Shown: positions 6,065 to 6,142 of the stretch, one piece after another
Numbering within the stretch: position 1 is the stretch's first letter
Layout: each line of letters opens with the position of its first letter
NCBI GenBank assembly: GCA_031178565.1
Contig: JAPSIU010000011.1
Span: 1-6,142 of the forward strand
DNA: 6,142 bases
From: Leucobacter sp.
GTDB lineage: Bacteria; Actinomycetota; Actinomycetes; Actinomycetales; Microbacteriaceae
Direction: 5' to 3'
Notes under the pieces: generated by a model
Databases searched by the model: none
The model's input: only the letters and a program-made list of their open reading frames with translations
Told to the model about the DNA's origin: nothing
Program-made: the position numbers and the translations under genes

Positions 6065-6142
6065 GTGATACGGGTTCCCGGCGAAGTGGCCGCACGTCCC
6101 GCAGGGGTCTTCGGGCGTCAGGACGCCCGTTCCCTCTACATG
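6065..6142 (+). CDS. Start of an unidentified gene divergent from the TetR regulator (runs off the right edge)
   Basis: From GTG 6065 the frame is open for 26 codons to the window edge, reading VIRVPGEVAARPAGVFGR and then QDARSLYM. I do not recognise a family in this short polar N-terminus. The start at 6065 is preferred because TATTCT ends six bases before it, as in leaderless genes. A GTG at 6050 in the same frame has AGGA six bases upstream and is a real alternative; an in-frame ATG forms the last three bases of the window and has no ribosome binding site. The divergent arrangement suggests this gene is the regulator's target, perhaps a transporter or enzyme, but nothing in the visible residues shows this. 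Confidence 0.35.
   Translation, partial: MIRVPGEVAARPAGVFGRQDARSLYM
6112..6129. repeat. Perfect 18-base inverted repeat near the right edge
   Basis: CGGGCGTC (6112-6119), spacer AG and GACGCCCG (6122-6129) form a perfect eight-base dyad. In RNA it could fold as a seven-pair stem with a four-base CAGG loop, followed by the pyrimidine-rich TTCCCTCT. If the gene starts at 6050 or 6065 the dyad lies in its first codons; if it starts at the ATG at 6140 it is in the leader, eleven bases or so before the start. Operator, RNA hairpin and chance are all possible. Confidence 0.4.

Noticed and set aside
5232..6095. A 287-codon minus-strand frame overlapping the TetR gene, with an ATG at 5915
   Set aside because: It is out of frame with the TetR protein and reads Arg-rich sequence without any domain; the TetR frame has a clear helix-turn-helix.
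1..6142. CRISPR arrays, tRNA or rRNA genes, insertion sequences, phage or anti-phage defence genes
   Set aside because: I saw no repeat-spacer pattern, clover-leaf gene, transposase or terminal repeats; the helicase is a standard PcrA/UvrD with full C-terminal domain and has no nuclease partner next to it.

Overview
The window is GC-rich throughout, with strong G/C preference at third codon positions, GTG starts, and at least one near-leaderless promoter of the TANNNT type. Together with the sequence of the UvrD/PcrA helicase, which has an extra segment between motifs II and III and an RNAP-binding-type C-terminal domain, this points to a high-GC actinobacterium. Microbacteriaceae (a Leucobacter- or Microbacterium-like organism) is my best guess, made from memory of family sequences and not from a search.

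Layout from left to right. (1) Bases 1-480 hold the 3' end of an iron-siderophore type ABC-transporter binding protein; its 5' part lies outside the window. (2) A double-length FecCD permease (477-2567) overlaps it by four bases (GTGA). It is two FecCD domains fused in one chain, the arrangement known from FhuB. These two genes form the right end of an iron-uptake operon, and no ATPase gene follows in the window. (3) After a 71-base gap with a GC-rich hairpin and a TAGACT -10 element comes a complete pcrA/uvrD-type DNA helicase gene (2639-5248, 869 aa). (4) A TetR-family regulator gene (5911-5264, minus strand) converges on the helicase gene with only 15 bases between them. (5) From 5912 to the right edge there is a divergent control region. 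It has several GC-rich dyads, then an AT-rich island (about 6012-6068) with a possible promoter and a quasi-palindrome. A reading frame starts there (GTG at 6065 or 6050) and runs off the edge; it is probably the gene controlled by the TetR protein, but its product cannot be named.

Functionally, the window joins the end of a ferric-siderophore import operon, an unrelated DNA repair/replication helicase, and a locally acting repressor with its presumed divergent target. The core genes are ordinary. The part most worth a second look is the regulatory region 5912-6142. I found no sign of CRISPR, insertion sequences, tRNA or rRNA, and no convincing evidence of an undescribed multi-gene system.
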